Positions 24,609 to 38,400 of a stretch of DNA of 64,000 bases are shown here, piece after piece (position 1 is the first letter of the stretch; every line of letters begins with the position of its first letter). The stretch is from Streptomyces monashensis (GTDB taxonomy: Bacteria; Actinomycetota; Actinomycetes; Streptomycetales; Streptomycetaceae): NCBI RefSeq assembly GCF_001866665.1, contig NZ_MLYO01000023.1, positions 62,001 to 126,000 of the forward strand. Direction: 5' to 3'. Made by a program: the position numbers and the translations under genes. A model generated the notes under the pieces. It ran no database searches and was not told the origin of the DNA. It was given only the letters and a program-made list of their open reading frames with translations.

Positions 24609-27600
24609 TCACTCCTTGACGATCATCTGGCGCAGACTGGGGCGACGCGGAGCGGCCGATTCCTCCGACCACGCCGCGAGCGCGGCCACCGTCGGCAGGT
24701 CGAAGATCATGCGGATGGGTATCTCTATCCCGAGCTCGGCGCGGGCCCGGCTGATCAGCCGGGTGGCGAGCAGGGAGTGCCCCCCGAGCTCGAAGAAGCC
24801 GTCGTCGACACCGACCCGGTCCACGCCGAGCACCTCGGCGAACAGGGTGGCCAGGGTCTCCTCGCGGGTGGTGCGCGGCGCCCGGTAGGCGGCGCCGGTG
24901 TACTGCGGCTCGGGCAGCGCGGCCCGGTCCAGCTTGCCGTTCGGGGCGAGCGGCAGCCGGTCGAGGACCACGAAGGCCGCGGGCACCATGAAGTCCGGCA
25001 GCCGCTGCGAGACGAAGCCGTGCAGGTCGCTCGTCTCCAGTCCGGGGCGGAGGTCGCCGGTGGCGAGGCCGGTGGTCGTCCCGTCGCCGGTGACGGCGGG
25101 CACGACGTACGCGACCAGTTGCCTGCCCGTGCCGCCGCCGCGCCCGTCGCAGGCGAGGACGACGGCCTGTGCCACCCCGGGGTGTGCGGTGAGCGCGGCC
25201 TCGACCTCGCCGGGCTCGACACGGAAGCCGCGCACCTTGACCTGCGCGTCCGAGCGGCCCACGTACTCCAGTTGCCCGTCTTCGCCCCAGCGGGCCAGGT
25301 CACCGGTGCGGTACATGCGCGCACCGGACGGGCCGAACGGGTCGGCGACGAAGCGCTCGGCGGTCAGGCCGGCCCGGCCGTGGTAGCCGCGGCCCGTGTG
25401 CCCGCCGACGTACAGCTCGCCGACGGTGCCCGGCGGCACCGGAGCCAGGCCGGGGCCGAGGACGTAGGCCCGCATGTTGCCGAGCGGGGTGCCGACGGGC
25501 GCGCTGCCCGGCCAGTCCCGCGGGTCGCCGTCGACGGTGCAGGCGGTGGCGTAGAACGACTCGCTCTGCCCGTAGGCGTTGACGATCCGCACGCCCGGAA
25601 AGGCGTTGCGGGTCCGCTCGACGAGCGACGCGGGCAGGGCCTCGCCGGCGAAGACGACGGTCTCCACGCGGGTGCGGCCGGAGATCTCGTCGACGAGTTC
25701 CGCGAAGGCGGACGGCACGGTGGAGATGACGCTGCCGCTCCAGTCCTTCCGCTCGCCCAGCACCAGGACGTCCCGGACCACCTCGACGACGCCCCCGGTG
25801 GCGAGGGTGGTGAAGATCTCGAACGCCGAGACGTCGAAGTTGACCGACGTGCCCGCGAGGAGTCGCCCGCCCGGCGCCGCCCCCACGCGTTCGGCGAGCC
25901 GCAGCACGCCGTTGACCACGCATCCATGGGTGATGGCGACGCCCTTGGGCTTGCCCGTGGAGCCGGAGGTGTACATCACGTACGCCAACTGACCGGCATG
26001 GAGCGGTACTTCGGGCCCGGTGCCGTCGCCGGACAGGTCGAGCGTGTCGAGGAGGACGTCCGGGGCGTCGTGCTCCGGCAGCACCGCGGCCGTCGTGGAC
26101 CCGGTCAGGACGAGGCACGGCCGCGCCTCGTCGAGGATGGCCGCCAGGCGGTGGCCGGGGTACCTGGGGTCGACCGGCAGATACGCGCCGCCCGCCTTCA
26201 GGACCGCGAGCAGCGCGACCACCAGGTCCGCCGACCGCGGCAGGGACACCGCGACCAACGACTCCGGGGCCACCCCGCGTGCGGTCAGTTCGCGCGCCAG
26301 GCGACCCGCCCGTGCGTCCAGTTCGCGGTACGTGAGCGACGCGCCCTCGGCGACCACCGCGGCCGCGTCCGGGGTCCGCGCCGCCTGTGCCTCGACGAGC
26401 CGGTCGATCGTGACGTCCGGCGTCGGTACGGCCGTGTCGTTGAACTCGCCGAGCAGCCGGTCTCGTTCGGCCGGGGCCAGGATGTCGACCCGCGCGGCCT
26501 GCAGCCCGGGGGTGGCCGCCAGCTGCCGCAGGACGCGCACGAGGCGCGCCGCGAACCCCTCCACCGTGTCCCGGTCGAAGACACCCCGCGCGTACTGGAG
26601 GACGAGTTGCAGGTGCGGTTCGGCCGCCGCCATCAGGGTCAGCGGGTAGTTGGTGGCCGTCGACGGGCGCAGGCCGGTGAAGGCGATCCCGTCCGCCGCC
26701 GCGGAGGCGGCGCTCAGCGCGTCCCGGTCGACCGGGTACGACTCGAAGACGACCAGCGTGTCGAAGAGGGAGGGCAGCCCGGCAGCCTGCTGGATCTCGG
26801 TGAGCCCGTAATAGTGGTGCTCCAGGAGACCGGCCTGCCGGTTCTGCAGCCGGGTGAGGACCTCGGCGAGGGTGTCGCCGGGTGCGTACGCGACGCGCAC
26901 GGGAAGGGTGTTGATGAACATGCCGACGATCGAGTCGACGTCCGTCACGGCGGGCGGGCGCCCGGAGACGGTCGCGCCGAACAGCACGTCCTGGCGGCCG
27001 GTGAGCTGACCGAGCAGCAGCGCCCAGGCGCCCTGCACCAGGGTGTTGACGGTGACTCCCAACTCGGCGGCGCGCCACACCAGTTCGCGTGCCTCGTCGG
27101 CCGGGAGCGCGACGTCGAGCTGGTCGACGCCCGCCGCGCCCACGCCGTCGGATCCGGGGGCGAGCAGGGTCGGCTCCGCCACACCGTCGAGTTCGGCCGC
27201 CCACACCCGGGCGGACTCCGCCTCGTCCTGCTGCGCGCGCCAGGCGAGGAACGCGCCGAAGTCGCGGGGCGCGGGCAGCGCGGCCGCCTCGCCGTCGGAG
27301 GCGTAGAGCAGCAGCAGGTCCCGCATCAGCAGGGGCGTGGACCAGCCGTCGAGCAGCACGTGGTGGGCGGTGAGCACGAGTTCGGCGCGGCCGGGTTCGA
27401 GGACGGCGAGGGCCAGCCGGATCAGCGGCGGGTCGGCCAGGTCGAAGCGGGCGGCCCGGTCCTCGGCGAGGAACCGCTCGAACGTCCCGGTCCGCTCGGC
27501 CTCTTCGACGGCGGTCAGGTCGAGGTACCGCCAGGGCAGGGACACCGCCTGCGGCACCACCTGCACCACATCGCCGTCCGCACGGTCGACGAACCCCGCA

Positions 27601-30600
27601 CGGAGGCCGGCATGACGCGCCAGGAGGGCCTGCGCGGCCCGGTGCATCCGCTCCGGGCCGACGTCGCCGGACAGGTGGAACACCAGCTGCATGTGGTAGG
27701 CGTCGAAGGAGGATCCGGCCAGCGCCGTGTGGAACAGCATCCCGGACTGCACCGGTGTCGTCGGCCACACCGTGGCCAGCTCGCCGAACCGGGCCTCCCA
27801 GGTGTCGATCTCGTCCTGGCCCACCTCGACCAGGGGCGCGTCGCTCGGGGTCAGTCCGCCGGCGCCCGGGGTCGTGGCGTGCCGGGCGAGGGCGGTCAGC
27901 GCCTCGACCCAGAGCCCGGCCAGCTCGGTCACCTCGGCACGGGAGAGCACTCCGGTCGGGAAGCCGAAGTAGGCGGTCAGCCCGTCGCCGGCGGCCACCG
28001 CGTTGATCTCCAGCGCCGAGAGCACCGGCATGTCCGCGTCGGGCGCGGCGATCAGCTCCCGGTGCGTGGTGTCCGGCGCCCAGCCCAGGCCGCGCAGGTC
28101 CTCGGGGATGTCCGCACCGGAGGAGCGGCCCAGGTAGTTGAACCCGATCTGCGGTGCGCGCTGCCCGCGCAGGGCGGCGGCGGTCTCCTCGTTGAGGTGG
28201 CGCAGCAGGCCGTAGCCCATGCCGTGGTCCGGCACCGCCCGCAGTTGTTCCTTGACGGCCTTGAGGGCCCGTCCGGCGGCCGCGCCCCCGGCGAACGCGT
28301 CGGCCACGTCGATGCCGGCCAGGTCCAGCCGCACCGGGTACATCGCGGTGAACCAGCCGATGGTGCCCGACAGGTCCGCGCCGGGCACCAGGTGCTCCTC
28401 CCGGCCGTGTCCTTCCAGCCGCACCAGCGTCTGGGACGCGGAAACACCCCGTGCCGCACGCCAGCGGGCCAGTGCCAGTGCCAGTGCGGCCAGCAGCCCG
28501 TCGTCGACACCGCCGCGGAACACGGCGGGCACCGTGGTCAGCAGGGTCTGCGTCACGTCCGCCGGCACCTGGACGCGCACCGTGTCCACGGTGTCCGTGA
28601 CATCGCGGGCGGGGTCCAGCTCCCGCGCGCCCAGCACCGGCTCGTCCGCGAGCAGAACCTCCTGCCAGACGGGCAGCTCGGCCACCCGCTCAGGGGTTGC
28701 CGCCTCGTCGGCCAGGGCGTGCGCCCACCGGCGCAGCGAGGTGCCCACCGCAGGCCGTGCCGAGGTGAGACCGTCGCGGACACCCTGCCAGGCGGACGCC
28801 AGGTCCGGCAGCAGGATCCGCCAGGACACCCCGTCGACGACCAGGTGGTGCAGCACGATCAGCAGGCGGTCCGCGTCGGTGTCGGAGGTGAACCACACGA
28901 ACTGCGCCATGACGCCCGCGTCCGGGTCGAGCCGGTCCGCGGCCGCGTCGAGTTCGGCCTGCACATCGGCGTCGCCGTAGGGGACTTCCCGGACCAGCGG
29001 GCCGGCGGCCACGCTGCCGGCCGGTGCCATCCGCAGGCCCTGCCCGGCGCGGTCGAGCCGGGACCGCAGCACGTCGTGCCGGTCCAGCACGGACTGCACC
29101 GTGGCGAGCAGGCCGGCCCGGTCGATGTCCTCGGGCAGCGTCAGCATCGCGGACATGCAGAACCGGCCGATGCCCCCGCCCAGCGCGAGCACGTGCGCGG
29201 CGGTCGGCGGCAGCGGGGCCCAGCCCACGCCGCCGCCCGGCAGCTCCGCCAGGCTCACGCGCTCGTCCTCCCCGCGGCCCTGGGCCAGTTCCGCGAGCCG
29301 GGCGACCGTACGGTGCTCGAAGACCTCCCGCGTGCTGACCCGGACACCCCGGGTCCTGGCCCGCGCGACGACCTGGATCGAACGGATGCTGTCCCCGCCG
29401 CTGGTGAAGAAGTCGTCGTCGATGCCGACCTGCCCGGCACCGAGCACGTCGGCGTACACCTCGGCGAGGATCCGCTCCGCCTCGCTGCGCGGCGCCCGGT
29501 ACACGGTGCCGGCGAACTCCGGCTCGGGCAGTGCGGACCGGTCCAGCTTGCCGTTCGCGTTCAGCGGCAGCCGGTCCAGCACGACGAACTGGGCGGGCAC
29601 CATGTAGTCCGGCAGCCGCTCGGCCACGAACCGGCGCAGCTCCGCGTCCGGGACACGGACGTCCGGGGCGGCGTCGCCGTGCGGGGTCCGCGCCGGTGCC
29701 ACATAGCCCACGAGCCGTGCGGTGCCGGTGTGGTCCGCGTGCACGGTGACCACGGCCCGGCCGATCGCGGGATGCCGGGCGAGGACCGTCTCGATCTCGG
29801 TCGGCTCGACGCGGATGCCGTTCACCTTCACCTGCGTGTCGGCCCGTCCGGCGTACTTCAGCCGACCGTTCTCGTCCCACTGGGCCAGGTCGCCGGTGCG
29901 GTACATACGCGCGCCGGCGGGGCCGAAGGGGCTGGCGACGAACCGTTCCGCACTCGCCGCGCCGTTTCGGTGATAGCCGCGGGCGAGCAGTCCGCCGACG
30001 TACAGTTCGCCGATCACTCCCGGCGGGACCGGGGTGAGCTCCGGGCCCAGAACGTAGGCGCGCAGGTTGGCCAGGGGCCGACCGACCGGTACCGCACCGG
30101 TTCCGGGCGGCTCGTGCGGGAGCGTGTACGTGGTGGCGTAGAAGCTCTCGGTCTGCCCGTAGGCGTTGACGACGCGCACGCCGGGCAGGGTGTCGCGGAC
30201 CCTGCGGACGAGATCGGCCGAGAGCGCCTCACCGGCGAGGACGACGGTTTCCACGTCGAGTTCGAGGCTGCCCGGGGTGCCGGTGCCGATCTGGTCGAGC
30301 AGCGCGGAGAACACCGAGGGCACCGCGCTGACGGTGGTGCCCGACCACCGGCCGCGTTCGCCGAGTTCGAGGACGTCACGGACGATCTCGACGCTCGCTC
30401 CGCTCGTGAGCGCCGTGAAGACCTCGAACACGGAGACGTCGAAGTTCACCGAGGTCGCGGCGAGCATCCGGGCCCCGGCCCCGGCGTGCACGGTACGGCG
30501 CAGCTCGAGCACGCCGTTGACCACGGCGGCATGGGTGACGGCGACGCCCTTGGGCGTGCCGGTCGAGCCCGAGGTGAACATCACGTAGGCCAGGTTGTCC

Positions 30601-32396
30601 GGGCCGATCCGGACGTCCGGGGCCGGGACGGAGGGGCCTTCGAGGCACAGGTCGTCGAGGTGGAGCAGCGGCTGCCGGCTCCTGGCGACCGTCGCCGCCG
30701 TCGCGTAGTCGGTCACGACCAGCGCCGGATCGGCGCCGGTCAGCAGGAGGTCGACGCGCGCGGCCGGATAGCCGGGGTCGATCGGCAGGTAGGCGCCGCC
30801 GGCCTTGAGCACCGCGAGCAGCGCGACGACCAGGTCCGCGGATCGCGGCAGGGCCACGGCGACCAGGACGTCCGGCCCGACCCCGCGGTCCCGCAGCACC
30901 GCGGCCAGCCGGCCCGCGCGGGCGTCCAGTTCCCGGTACGACAGCGCGGTCCGGCCGGACACCACCGCCGTCGCGTCCGGTGTACGGGTCGCCTGGACGG
31001 CGAACAGCTCCGGCAGCGTCACCCCCGGCACCGGCGCCGCCGTCTCGTTCAGCCCCGCCAGCAGGTCCCGCTCGGCCTCGCTGAGCACGTCCACCCCGCC
31101 GAGCCGCGTGCCGGGATCGGCGGTCACCTGCCGCAGTACGCGCACATAGCGGTCGGCGAGGCGCTCGGCCGTGGAGTGGTCGAACAGTTGCGTCGCGTAC
31201 TCCAGGCGGCCGTACGCACCCCCGGACGGGGCCGGGACGATGTTGAAGAACAGGTCGAACTTCGCGGTACCGGTACCGGCCGGGACGGGCGTGATCCGCA
31301 GACCCGGTGTCTCGATCCGCGACCACTCGAACTGCCAGGCCAGCATGGTCTGGAACAGCGGCTGGTACGAGGTGGTGCGGTCCGGGCCGAGCAGCTCCAC
31401 CAGGCGCTCGAACGGAACGTCCTGGTTGTCGTAGGCGGCGAGGGCCCGGTCCCGCACCTGCTCCAGCAGGCCGCCGAACGAGGGGTTCCCGGACAGGTCG
31501 ACGCGCAGCACCCAGGTGTTGGCGAAGAACCCGATCAGATCGTCGAGCTGCTCGTCGGCGCGGCCCTCGATGGGGCTGCCGATCGTCAGGTCGTTGCCGG
31601 CTCCGACGTGGTGCAGGAGCACCGCGAGCGCGGCCTGGGCGACCATGGGCGGCGTGCCGCCGTGCTCCGCGGCCAGCTTCCCGATCCCGGCGAGCAGTTC
31701 CGCGTCCAGTTCGAAGTCGACATGGCCGCCACGGTGGTCGGCGGCCGTCGGCCGTGGTCTGTCCAGCGGCAGCTGCACCGGCTGCGGGACACCGGCGAGT
31801 TCGGTGCGCCAGTGGTCCAGCTGTGCCGCGGCGATGCTCTCCGGGTCCTCCTCGTCGCCCAGCAGCTGCCGCTGCCACAGCGTGTAGTCCTTGTACTGCA
31901 CCGGGAGCGGCGCCCACTGCGGTGCGCTCCCTCGGTGGCGGGCCGCGTACGCCGCCAGCAGATCCCGGAGGAACGGCGCCATCGACGCACCGTCCGCGGC
32001 GATGTGGTGGAACACGAACACCAGCACGTGCTCCTGCGGGGAGACCCGGAGCACGGTGGTCCGCAGGGGGAGTTCCGTGTCCAGGTCGAAGCCCTCGCAC
32101 GCGGCCTCGTGCAGCGCGGCGGCCACCGCGTCCGCGGTCACGTCGGCCACCCGGAAGAGCGGGACCGCCTCCTGCGGGGGCAGGATCCGCTGCTCCGGTG
32201 TGCCGTCCGCGTGCTCGGCGACCAGGGTGCGCAGGCTCTCGTGCCGCGTGACGACATCGCTGACCGCCGCGGCCAGGGCCGCCGTGTCCAGCGGCCCGTC
32301 CAGGCGCAGCACGAACGGGATGTTGTAGGTCGCGGACGGACCCTCCAGCCGGTGCAGGAACCACAGCCGGCGCTGGGCGAAGGACAACGGGATCAT
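24609..32396 (-). CDS. NRPS C-A-T-E-C-A-T, two piperazate-type modules
   Basis: Two-module protein of 2595 residues: C1 (HH motif near 130), A1 (near 607), T1 (SGGDSIRS near 999), E ([13 protein letters not shown] near 1181), C2 (HHVLLDGWS near 1677), A2 (near 2142) and T2 ([10 protein letters not shown] near 2537). Both A pockets read D-V-F-S-V-A-A-Y-A plus Lys, which I recall from piperazic-acid A domains of the himastatin, sanglifehrin and polyoxypeptin families; ktzI- and ktzT-type genes nearby support this. The E domain makes the first residue D. Its start lies 10 bases after the stop of the upstream NRPS with GTAGGAG before it. The two A domains share the unusual SFYAT region and so look like duplicates. 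Confidence 0.95.
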   Translation of the reverse strand: MIPLSFAQRRLWFLHRLEGPSATYNIPFVLRLDGPLDTAALAAAVSDVVTRHESLRTLVAEHADGTPEQRILPPQEAVPLFRVADVTADAVAAALHEAACEGFDLDTELPLRTTVLRVSPQEHVLVFVFHHIAADGASMAPFLRDLLAAYAARHRGSAPQWAPLPVQYKDYTLWQRQLLGDEEDPESIAAAQLDHWRTELAGVPQPVQLPLDRPRPTAADHRGGHVDFELDAELLAGIGKLAAEHGGTPPMVAQAALAVLLHHVGAGNDLTIGSPIEGRADEQLDDLIGFFANTWVLRVDLSGNPSFGGLLEQVRDRALAAYDNQDVPFERLVELLGPDRTTSYQPLFQTMLAWQFEWSRIETPGLRITPVPAGTGTAKFDLFFNIVPAPSGGAYGRLEYATQLFDHSTAERLADRYVRVLRQVTADPGTRLGGVDVLSEAERDLLAGLNETAAPVPGVTLPELFAVQATRTPDATAVVSGRTALSYRELDARAGRLAAVLRDRGVGPDVLVAVALPRSADLVVALLAVLKAGGAYLPIDPGYPAARVDLLLTGADPALVVTDYATAATVARSRQPLLHLDDLCLEGPSVPAPDVRIGPDNLAYVMFTSGSTGTPKGVAVTHAAVVNGVLELRRTVHAGAGARMLAATSVNFDVSVFEVFTALTSGASVEIVRDVLELGERGRWSGTTVSAVPSVFSALLDQIGTGTPGSLELDVETVVLAGEALSADLVRRVRDTLPGVRVVNAYGQTESFYATTYTLPHEPPGTGAVPVGRPLANLRAYVLGPELTPVPPGVIGELYVGGLLARGYHRNGAASAERFVASPFGPAGARMYRTGDLAQWDENGRLKYAGRADTQVKVNGIRVEPTEIETVLARHPAIGRAVVTVHADHTGTARLVGYVAPARTPHGDAAPDVRVPDAELRRFVAERLPDYMVPAQFVVLDRLPLNANGKLDRSALPEPEFAGTVYRAPRSEAERILAEVYADVLGAGQVGIDDDFFTSGGDSIRSIQVVARARTRGVRVSTREVFEHRTVARLAELAQGRGEDERVSLAELPGGGVGWAPLPPTAAHVLALGGGIGRFCMSAMLTLPEDIDRAGLLATVQSVLDRHDVLRSRLDRAGQGLRMAPAGSVAAGPLVREVPYGDADVQAELDAAADRLDPDAGVMAQFVWFTSDTDADRLLIVLHHLVVDGVSWRILLPDLASAWQGVRDGLTSARPAVGTSLRRWAHALADEAATPERVAELPVWQEVLLADEPVLGARELDPARDVTDTVDTVRVQVPADVTQTLLTTVPAVFRGGVDDGLLAALALALARWRAARGVSASQTLVRLEGHGREEHLVPGADLSGTIGWFTAMYPVRLDLAGIDVADAFAGGAAAGRALKAVKEQLRAVPDHGMGYGLLRHLNEETAAALRGQRAPQIGFNYLGRSSGADIPEDLRGLGWAPDTTHRELIAAPDADMPVLSALEINAVAAGDGLTAYFGFPTGVLSRAEVTELAGLWVEALTALARHATTPGAGGLTPSDAPLVEVGQDEIDTWEARFGELATVWPTTPVQSGMLFHTALAGSSFDAYHMQLVFHLSGDVGPERMHRAAQALLARHAGLRAGFVDRADGDVVQVVPQAVSLPWRYLDLTAVEEAERTGTFERFLAEDRAARFDLADPPLIRLALAVLEPGRAELVLTAHHVLLDGWSTPLLMRDLLLLYASDGEAAALPAPRDFGAFLAWRAQQDEAESARVWAAELDGVAEPTLLAPGSDGVGAAGVDQLDVALPADEARELVWRAAELGVTVNTLVQGAWALLLGQLTGRQDVLFGATVSGRPPAVTDVDSIVGMFINTLPVRVAYAPGDTLAEVLTRLQNRQAGLLEHHYYGLTEIQQAAGLPSLFDTLVVFESYPVDRDALSAASAAADGIAFTGLRPSTATNYPLTLMAAAEPHLQLVLQYARGVFDRDTVEGFAARLVRVLRQLAATPGLQAARVDILAPAERDRLLGEFNDTAVPTPDVTIDRLVEAQAARTPDAAAVVAEGASLTYRELDARAGRLARELTARGVAPESLVAVSLPRSADLVVALLAVLKAGGAYLPVDPRYPGHRLAAILDEARPCLVLTGSTTAAVLPEHDAPDVLLDTLDLSGDGTGPEVPLHAGQLAYVMYTSGSTGKPKGVAITHGCVVNGVLRLAERVGAAPGGRLLAGTSVNFDVSAFEIFTTLATGGVVEVVRDVLVLGERKDWSGSVISTVPSAFAELVDEISGRTRVETVVFAGEALPASLVERTRNAFPGVRIVNAYGQSESFYATACTVDGDPRDWPGSAPVGTPLGNMRAYVLGPGLAPVPPGTVGELYVGGHTGRGYHGRAGLTAERFVADPFGPSGARMYRTGDLARWGEDGQLEYVGRSDAQVKVRGFRVEPGEVEAALTAHPGVAQAVVLACDGRGGGTGRQLVAYVVPAVTGDGTTTGLATGDLRPGLETSDLHGFVSQRLPDFMVPAAFVVLDRLPLAPNGKLDRAALPEPQYTGAAYRAPRTTREETLATLFAEVLGVDRVGVDDGFFELGGHSLLATRLISRARAELGIEIPIRMIFDLPTVAALAAWSEESAAPRRPSLRQMIVKE

Positions 32397-32406
32397 CGAC
32401 GCACTC

Positions 32407-35400
32407 CTACACGTTCATCGGGCGCAGCTGGGGGCGGTTCGACGTGGCCGGCTTCCCGATCCGGGCCGCCAGCTGGGCGACGGTGGGATTGCGGAACACT
32501 GTCGTGACTTTCACGTCGGCGTTGAGCTCGTTGCGTATGCGGCCGACAAGCCGGGTGGCCAGCAGCGAATGCCCGCCGTGGCCGAAGAAGTCGACGTCGA
32601 TGCCGACCTCCGGCACGCCGAGCAGTTCGGCGAACAGCCGGCACAGGACTTCCTCCTCGGGGTTGCGCGGCCCTCGTCCGGCCGCGGCCTCGGTGCGGTC
32701 GGGTGCGGGCAGCGCGCCCCGGTCGAGCTTCCCGCTCGGTGTCGTGGGCAACGCGGCGAGCGGCACGATCGCCGAGGGAACCATGTACTCCGGCAGGTGT
32801 TCGCGCACCAGGTCCGTCAGGGCGGTGAGGTCCGGCGCGGCCGGGTCCGCCGTGCCGCCCGCCGGCACCACGTACGCGACCAGACGCTGGTCGTCGGCGC
32901 GGTCCTCGCGCACCACGGCCACCGCGCTGTCGATGTCCGGATGCGTGGTCAGCACCTGCTCGATCTCCCCGAGTTCGATGCGGAACCCGCGGACCTTGAC
33001 CTGGAAGTCGGACCGCCCGAGGTACTCGACCTGGTCGTCCTGGTTCCACCGCACGACGTCGCCGGTGCGGTACATCCGGGTTCCCGGCTCGCCGAAGGGG
33101 CAGGCGACGAACCGGTTCGCGGTCAGCCCCGGCTGCCCCAGGTAGCCCCGGGCGAGCCCGGTGCCGGCCAGGTACAGCTCGCCGGCGACGCCGGGCGCGA
33201 CCGGACGCAGCGCCGCGTCCAGCACGTACACCTGGGTGTTCCACACCGGTGCGCCGATCGGCACCCGGTCCGCGCCCGGCACGTGCTGCCACACCGTGAC
33301 CTCCACCGATGCCTCGGTGGGCCCGTAGAGATTGTGCACCCCGCAGGCCGGCAGCACGTCGACGGCCCGGTCGGCCAGCGCCGGGGGGAACGCCTCGCCC
33401 GCGACCTCGATCCAGCGCAGGCTGTCGCATTCCTTGGCCGTGGGCTCGGCGACGAACGCCTCCAGCAGGGAGGGCACGAAGTCGGCGCCGGTCACCCGCT
33501 CGCGCCGGATCAGGCCGGCGAGGTAGGCCGGGTCCCGGCGCCCGTCCGGACGTGCGACGACCACGGCGGCCCCGGCGTGCAGCGGCGCGAACAGCTCCGG
33601 CACCGACACGTCGAAGCTCGCCGTCGTGCTCAGCAGCACCCGGTCCTCGTCACCGACGTCGAAGTGCGCCAGACCCCAGGCCAGCCGGTTCATGATCGAA
33701 CGGTGCGCCACCTGCACGCCTTTGGGGCCCCCGGTGGAGCCCGAGGTGTAGATGACGTACGCGGCGTTGTCCGGCGACAGGGCGCGCTCCGGGTTCCCCG
33801 CCGGGTACCCGGACACGTCCGGCAGTGTCTCGTCGAGCACCAGCAGCGGCGTCGCGCTGTCCAGCACGTGCCGTACCCGGTCCGCGGGCAGCTCGGGGTC
33901 GATGGGCAGATAGGCCGCGCCGGCCTTCACCACGGCGTAGATCGCCACCATGAGGTCGACGGAACGCGGGATGCGCACCGCGACGAGCCGCTCGGGGCCC
34001 GCGCCCCGCTCGACCAGCCAGTGAGCCAGCCGGTTGGCACGCCGGTTGAACTCCCCGTAGGTCAGCGTCTCCTGCTCGCCGATCACTGCCACACGGTCGG
34101 GGTCACGCTCCACCTGGGCCTCGAACGCGCCCGGCAGGGTGTCCGCGGGCACCGGGTGCGCCGTGTCGTTGACGCCCCGCACCAGCCGGTCCCGCTCCGG
34201 CACCGACAGCACCTCCATGGCGCCGACGGGCGTCGCCGGGTCGTCGAGCACCTGCTCCAGCACCCGGACGAGCCGGGCGGCGATGGTCTCGGCCGCGTCG
34301 CGGTCGAAGAGGTCCCGCTGGTAGTCGAGGGAGAGCCGCAGATAGGGGTCGGAGGAGTTGAGGGTGAGCGGGTAGTGCGAGCCCGCGAACGGCCGGATGG
34401 CGTCGATCGTGAAGCCGGCCGAGGCGTTCGCCTCGACGATGCCGTCGCGGTCGATCGGGTAGTTCTCGAACACGACGATCGTGTCGAACAGGGCGGGCAG
34501 CCCGACGCCGCGCTGGATGTCGGCCAGCCCGTAGTAGTGGTGGTCGAGCAGGGTGATCTGGCGGTTCTGCAGCTCGGTGATGACGTCGCCCACGCTGTGG
34601 TCCGGCCGGCAGAACACCCTGGTCGGCAGGGTGTTGACGAACAGGCCGACCATCTCGTCGGAGCCGGGCAGGTCCGCCGGGCGGCCGTTGACGGCGGCGC
34701 CGAACACCACGTCCTGACTGCCGGTCAGCTTCGAGAGCAGGATCGCCCACGCGCCCTGCAGGAGCGTGTTCAGGGTGACCCCGAGTTCCGCGGCGCGCCG
34801 GGCGAGTTCCCGCCCCTGGTCGATCGACAGCGGTACCTCGACCCGCCCGAGGGAGGACGCCTCCCCCTGGGAGGCGCGCTCCGCGGCCATGAGGGTCGGC
34901 TGGTCGAAACCGGCGAACTCGGCCTTCCACCGGGCGGCCGACACCTCCCGGTCCCGCGTGGCCAGCCAGGCCAGGTAGTCGCCGTAGCCGCGGACCGGAG
35001 CGAGGTCGCGGGTCCCGGCGTAGAGCCGGACCAGGTCCTTGATCACCAGCGGCGACGACCAGCCGTCGAAGAGGGTGTGGTGCGCCGTGATGACGAGTTT
35101 CGCCTGCCGCGGCCCGCAGGTGAGCAGGGCCAGGCGGAGCAACGGCGGGCGGACGGGGTCGAGTTGGTCGGCCCGGTCGTCGGCGAGGGCACGGTCGAGT
35201 GCCGCGTCCTGTTCGGCTTCGCTGCGGCCGGTCAGGTCGAGGTGCCGCCAGGGCAGGGCGACGTGTTCGGCCACGATCTGCACCGGATCGCCGCCGGCCG
35301 CGGTGAGGAACGCGGAGCGCAGGTTCGGATACCGCTCCAGGAGCGCCTGCCCGGCGGCCCGCATGCGCGCCGGGTCGACGTGTCCGGACAGGTGCAGCAC

Positions 35401-38400
35401 GAACTGCATGTGGTAGACGTCGAAGGCGCCGTCGGCGAGCGCGGCCTGGAACTGGATGCCGGACTGGCCCGGGGCCTGCGGCCACACCTCGACCAGCCTG
35501 CCGTACTCCTCCTCCCAGACCTCGATCTCGTCCTGGCGCACCCGGACCAGCGGGGCGTCGGAGGGCGTGAGCCCGCCGGTTCGCGGGTGCGCGGCGTGTA
35601 CGGCCATGCCGTGCAGCACCTCGACCCACAGCTCGGCCAGTTCGGCGGCCCGCTCGCGGGACAGCAGCCCGGTGGGGAACATGAACGCGGCCTGCAACCG
35701 GGTGCCGTCGGCGGTGTCCAGGGCGACCGAGTTGACCTCCAGCGCGGACAGCGCGGGCAGGTCCGGGTCGGGCGCCGGGATCAGCTCGGCGGTCCAGGGC
35801 GCCGGTCCCCACCCGTGCGCGCGCAGCTGCTCGGGGACGTCGCTGGCGGAGATCCGGCCGAGGTAGTTGAACCCGATCTGCGGCACCGGGTACTCGGCCA
35901 GCTGCGGGCCGGTCTCCGGGTTCAGCCAGCGCAGCAGCCCGTATCCCAGGCCCTTGTCCGGAACCCCGCGCAGCTGCTCCTTGACCAGCTTGACCGCCTG
36001 GCCGGCCGCGGGGCCGCCGGCCAGCACGTCGGCCAGGTCCACCCCCCGCACGTCGATGCGGGCCGGGTACATGCTGGTGAACCAGCCGATGGTCCGGGAG
36101 AGATCGGCCCCGGGGACGACGTCCTCCTCTCGGCCGTGTCCCTCCAGCCGGACCAGGGTCGAGGAGTCGGCACCGCGCCAGCGGTCGACCGCCAGGGCGA
36201 GCGCGGCGAGCAGGACATCGGTCCCGGTGCCCCTGAACGCCGCGGGAAGCCTGGTCAGCACCGCCTCGGTGACCTCGGCGGACAGCTCCACCCGCACGGT
36301 GTCGAGCGTGGACATCACATCCACCGCGGGGTCGAACGCCCTGCTGCCCAGCGGGGGGTTCGGCGCCTCGAGCAGGTCGCGCCAGTACGTCAGTTCCGCT
36401 TCCCGCTCCGGGGAGAGCGCCTCGCTCGACAGCGCCGACGCCCACCGGCGGGCCGAGGTGCCGACCGCGGGCAGCTCGGGCGACCGTCCGGAGCGCACCC
36501 GCTGCCACGCCTCGGCGAGGTCCGACATGAGGATGCGCCAGGAGACGCCGTCCACCACCAGGTGGTGCAGCACCACGAGCAGCCGGCCCGCGCCCGACTC
36601 GGCGGCGAACCAGACGAAGTCCGCCATGGTCCCGGCCTCCGGGTCGAGTCGGCCGACCGAGGCGTCGAGCTCGGCCCCGGCCGCCCGCAGCGCGGCCGGC
36701 TCGTCCCACCGGCCGTCGCAGTCGACGCGGTGGATCAGGTCCGACGCCCGCACGGCGCCCCGCTCACGCACCACGAGGGAGGGCTCGTCACCGCGCACCA
36801 GCCGCGCGCGCAGGAGGTCGTGCCGGTCGAACACGGCGTCCAGCGTCGCCGCGAGGCCGCTCGCGTCGATGCCCGTGGGCAACTCCAGGACCATGGACAT
36901 GGCGAACCGGTCCGTGCCGCCGCCGTGCTCGAACACATGCCGCGCCACCGGCTGCAGCGGCATCGGACCGACGCCGCCGCCCGCCGGCTCGGCGAGCACG
37001 GGCACCCGGTCCTTGCGGGCGGAGGCCACCTCGGCGAGACGGGCCGCCGTGCGGCACTCGAAGATCTCCCGTGTGCCGAGCTCCAGGCCCCGGGCCCGGG
37101 AGCGCGCCACCACCTGGATCGAGCGCAGGCTGTCCCCGCCCACCGCGAAGAAGTCGTCGTCGACACCGACCCGGTCGACACCGAGCACGTCCGCGTACGC
37201 CGCGGTGATGATCCGCTCTGCCTCGGTGCGCGGCTCGCGGTAGGCACCGCCCAGGAACTCCGGCTCGGGCAGCGCCTTGCGGTCCAGCTTGCCGGTCGGG
37301 CCGAGCGGCAGCCGGCCGAGGGCCACGAAGGCCGACGGCACCATGTAGTCGGGCAGCCGCGCCGCGACGAACGTGCGCAACTCGGCGGCGGAGGCGCCGG
37401 ACTGCACATCCACGTCGCCGATACCGCCGGCGCCGTCGTCACCGACGGCCCCCTCGCCGGTGTGCACCACGTACGCGACGAGCCGCCGCCCGCCCGAGGG
37501 CACCTCCCGGCTGATCACCACGGCCTCGCTGATCCCGGGGTGCTGTGTGATCGCCCCTTCGACCTCGGCCGTCTCGATGCGGAAGCCGCGCACCTTCACC
37601 TGGCCGTCGCCGCGGCCGACGCACTCCAGCAGCCCCCGCGCGTTCCAGCGGGCCAGGTCGCCGGTGCGGTACATCCGCTCGCCCGCGGGGCCGAACGGGT
37701 TCGCCACGAAGCGCTCGGCGGTCAGGCCCGGCCGGTCGTGGTAGCCGCGGCCGAGGCAGGTCCCGGCCACGTACAGCTCACCGACCACGCCCTGCGGCAC
37801 CGGGGCGAGTCCCGGGCCCAGCACGTAGGCTCGCATGTTTCCCAGCGGGGTGCCGATGGGCGCGACGTCGCCGTCCGCCCATTCCTCGGACGCCGCGAGG
37901 GAGAACGCGGTGGCGTAGAAACTCTCGCTCTGTCCATAGGAGTTGACGATCCGCGCGCCGGGCAGGGCCTCGCGCAGCTGCCGCACCAGCCGGGCCGGGA
38001 GCACGTCGCCCGCGAGCACGACCGTGCGCACGTCGGGCGCCTTGCCCAGGTGGCCCGCCAGTTCCCCGAGCACCGAGGGGACCCCGCTGATCACCTGGCC
38101 GTCCCAGTGCTCCCGCTCGCCGAGCGCCAGCGCGTTCGGCACCAGCTCGGCCGTGCCGCCGGTGGACAGGGTGGTCAGCAGCTCGAAGACCGAGACGTCG
38201 AAGTTCACGGAGGTGCCGGCCAGCATCCGCCATCCGGGCGGCGTGTCGAGGACGCGCGCCAGTTCGCGCACTCCGTTGACGACGCTCCGATGGGTGATCG
38301 CCGCGCCCTTCGGCCGGCCCGTGGAGCCGGACGTGTACATCACGTAGGCCAGGTTGTCCGGACGGAGCGACGCGGCGCGGCCGGTGTCGCCCGGCGTCCC

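Noticed and set aside
24777..32507. Very long open frame antisense to an NRPS gene
   Set aside because: High-GC DNA leaves opposite frames open. The product is a low-complexity Arg/Gly/Val/Gln string without domains, while the minus strand carries all NRPS motifs.
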